In this document: piece after piece, positions 6,048 to 6,786 of the stretch
How positions within the stretch are numbered: the stretch's first letter is position 1
Layout of the letters: the number at the start of each line of letters is the position of its first letter
Source: an uncultured Ruminococcus sp.
GTDB lineage: Bacteria; Bacillota; Clostridia; Oscillospirales; Ruminococcaceae
Assembly (NCBI GenBank): GCA_947177715.1
Contig: CAMWVM010000091.1
Coordinates: 1 to 6,786, forward strand
Length of the DNA: 6,786 bases
Direction of reading: 5' to 3'
Made by a program: the position numbers and the translations under genes
Notes under the pieces: generated by a model
What the model was told of the DNA's origin: nothing
Database searches by the model: none
The model's input: only the letters and a program-made list of their open reading frames with translations

Positions 6048-6054
6048 AAGGAGG
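6048..6054 (+). promoter_or_regulatory. Full-consensus ribosome binding site of purA
   Basis: AAGGAGG is a complete Shine-Dalgarno sequence 9 nt before the ATG at 6064 and fixes the start. Just upstream TTGCT (6035-6039) can pair with AGCAA (6045-6049), and two U-G pairs could extend the stem into the first Gs of the SD. That would be a weak partial sequestration. Confidence 0.8.
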
Positions 6055-6063
6055 AAAATTTTC

Positions 6064-6786
6064 ATGGTAAAAGCAATAGTTGGTGCTAACTGGGGCGATG
6101 AAGGCAAAGGCAAGCTTACCGATATGATGGCTCAAGAATCAGATATTATTGTCAGATTTCAGGGCGGTGCCAATGCAGGACATACAATTGTAAACAACTA
6201 TGGCAAATTCGCACTTCACACACTTCCTTCGGGAGTTTTTTATGATCATACAACAAGTATTATAGGCAACGGAGTTGCTTTGAATATTCCGGTGCTTTTC
6301 AATGAAATACAGTCGATAGTTGAAAAGGGCGTACCTAAGCCTAAGATTTTGATCTCTGACAGAGCTCAGATGGTTATGCCTTATCACATTCTTTTTGACG
6401 AATATGAGGAAGAAAGACTTGGAAAGGCAAGCTTTGGTTCAACAAAATCAGGTATTGCTCCATTCTATTCTGATAAATATGCTAAAATCGGTTTTCAGGT
6501 TCAGGAGCTTTTTGATGAAGAAAATCTTCGCAAAAAGTTAGAGCGTGTAGTTGAAACAAAAAATGTTCTGCTTGAACATTTATATCACAAGCCTGCACTT
6601 AACGCAGATGAGCTATTCAATACATTAATGGAATATAAAAAGATGGTTGAACCTTATGTATGTGATGTTTCTCTTTATTTATGGAATGCAATTAAAGAGG
6701 GCAAGAATGTACTTTTAGAGGGTCAGCTTGGCTCGCTTAAAGACCCTGACCATGGAATTTATCCTATGGTTACATCTTCTTCAACC
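6064..6786 (+). CDS. purA: Adenylosuccinate synthetase, divergent clade (5' part)
   Basis: Joins IMP and L-aspartate using GTP to make adenylosuccinate, the first committed step to AMP, in the cytoplasm. The first 241 codons are present and the frame runs off the right edge; the family is about 425-430 residues. The P-loop-like N-terminus GANWGDEGKGK (7-17) carries catalytic Asp12, and His40 lies in GGANAGHT (34-41); both equal the E. coli pair Asp13/His41. DHGIYPMVTSSST (229-241) matches the family's DHGTYPYVTSS segment. Several usually invariant positions differ: GSTKSGIAPFY (125-135) where the family has GTTGRGIGPAY, and EGQLGSLKD (219-227) where it has EGAQGTLLD. The start is set by a perfect SD. 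The gene is transcribed divergently from the transglutaminase-hisA unit. Despite the changes I see no frameshift or stop, so it is probably functional. Confidence 0.93.
   Translation, partial: MVKAIVGANWGDEGKGKLTDMMAQESDIIVRFQGGANAGHTIVNNYGKFALHTLPSGVFYDHTTSIIGNGVALNIPVLFNEIQSIVEKGVPKPKILISDRAQMVMPYHILFDEYEEERLGKASFGSTKSGIAPFYSDKYAKIGFQVQELFDEENLRKKLERVVETKNVLLEHLYHKPALNADELFNTLMEYKKMVEPYVCDVSLYLWNAIKEGKNVLLEGQLGSLKDPDHGIYPMVTSSST

Noticed and set aside
6139..6387. 82-codon minus-strand open frame within purA
   Set aside because: It is antisense to purA, which has a perfect SD, promoter and family motifs; the minus frame has none.

Overview
The window looks like a low-GC Gram-positive chromosome segment, most likely from Clostridia (Ruminococcaceae/Oscillospiraceae-like). 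The grounds are AT-rich DNA, consensus SigA-type promoters, strong AGGAGG-type ribosome sites, a DUF1934 (YwiB-like) gene directly upstream of argS as in Firmicutes, and divergent PurA and eukaryotic-type HisA proteins that I associate from memory with this group. The placement is inference. I see no phage, CRISPR or complete insertion sequence.

Layout. Nearly everything is on the minus strand and reads from right to left. From about 5.9 kb down there are two units. Unit 1 is a membrane-anchored transglutaminase-like protein (5118-5861) followed with no gap by an orphan eukaryotic-type hisA (4347-5117); it starts from a near-perfect promoter at about 5893-5922. Unit 2 starts from an extended -10 promoter at 4269-4297 and holds ddl (3143-4225), murI (start overlaps the ddl end by 8 nt), a DUF1934/YwiB-like gene (1897-2319) and argS (108-1796). 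It ends in a strong hairpin terminator at 59-95. On the plus strand, purA starts at 6064 from its own promoter and runs off the right edge. Between the divergent units lies a 202-bp intergenic region with two back-to-back promoters and a perfect 10-bp inverted repeat over the purA -35 box.

How the genes work together. MurI makes D-glutamate and Ddl makes D-Ala-D-Ala, two dedicated precursors for peptidoglycan, and their genes are translationally coupled. ArgS charges tRNA-Arg and follows its usual small partner of unknown function. HisA (histidine synthesis) and PurA (AMP synthesis) are linked metabolically, because histidine synthesis consumes ATP and releases AICAR into the purine pathway, but they are transcribed from separate promoters.

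Most unusual points: a PurA with substitutions at several normally conserved active-site positions; a eukaryotic-type HisA outside any his operon, tied to a surface protein; a MurI with Gly in place of the Asn next to the catalytic Cys; a possible RNA switch in the argS leader; the purA operator candidate; and a GC-rich fragment of unknown origin at the left edge. I found no convincing wholly new multi-gene system. The best candidates for novelty are regulatory or concern protein subfamilies.
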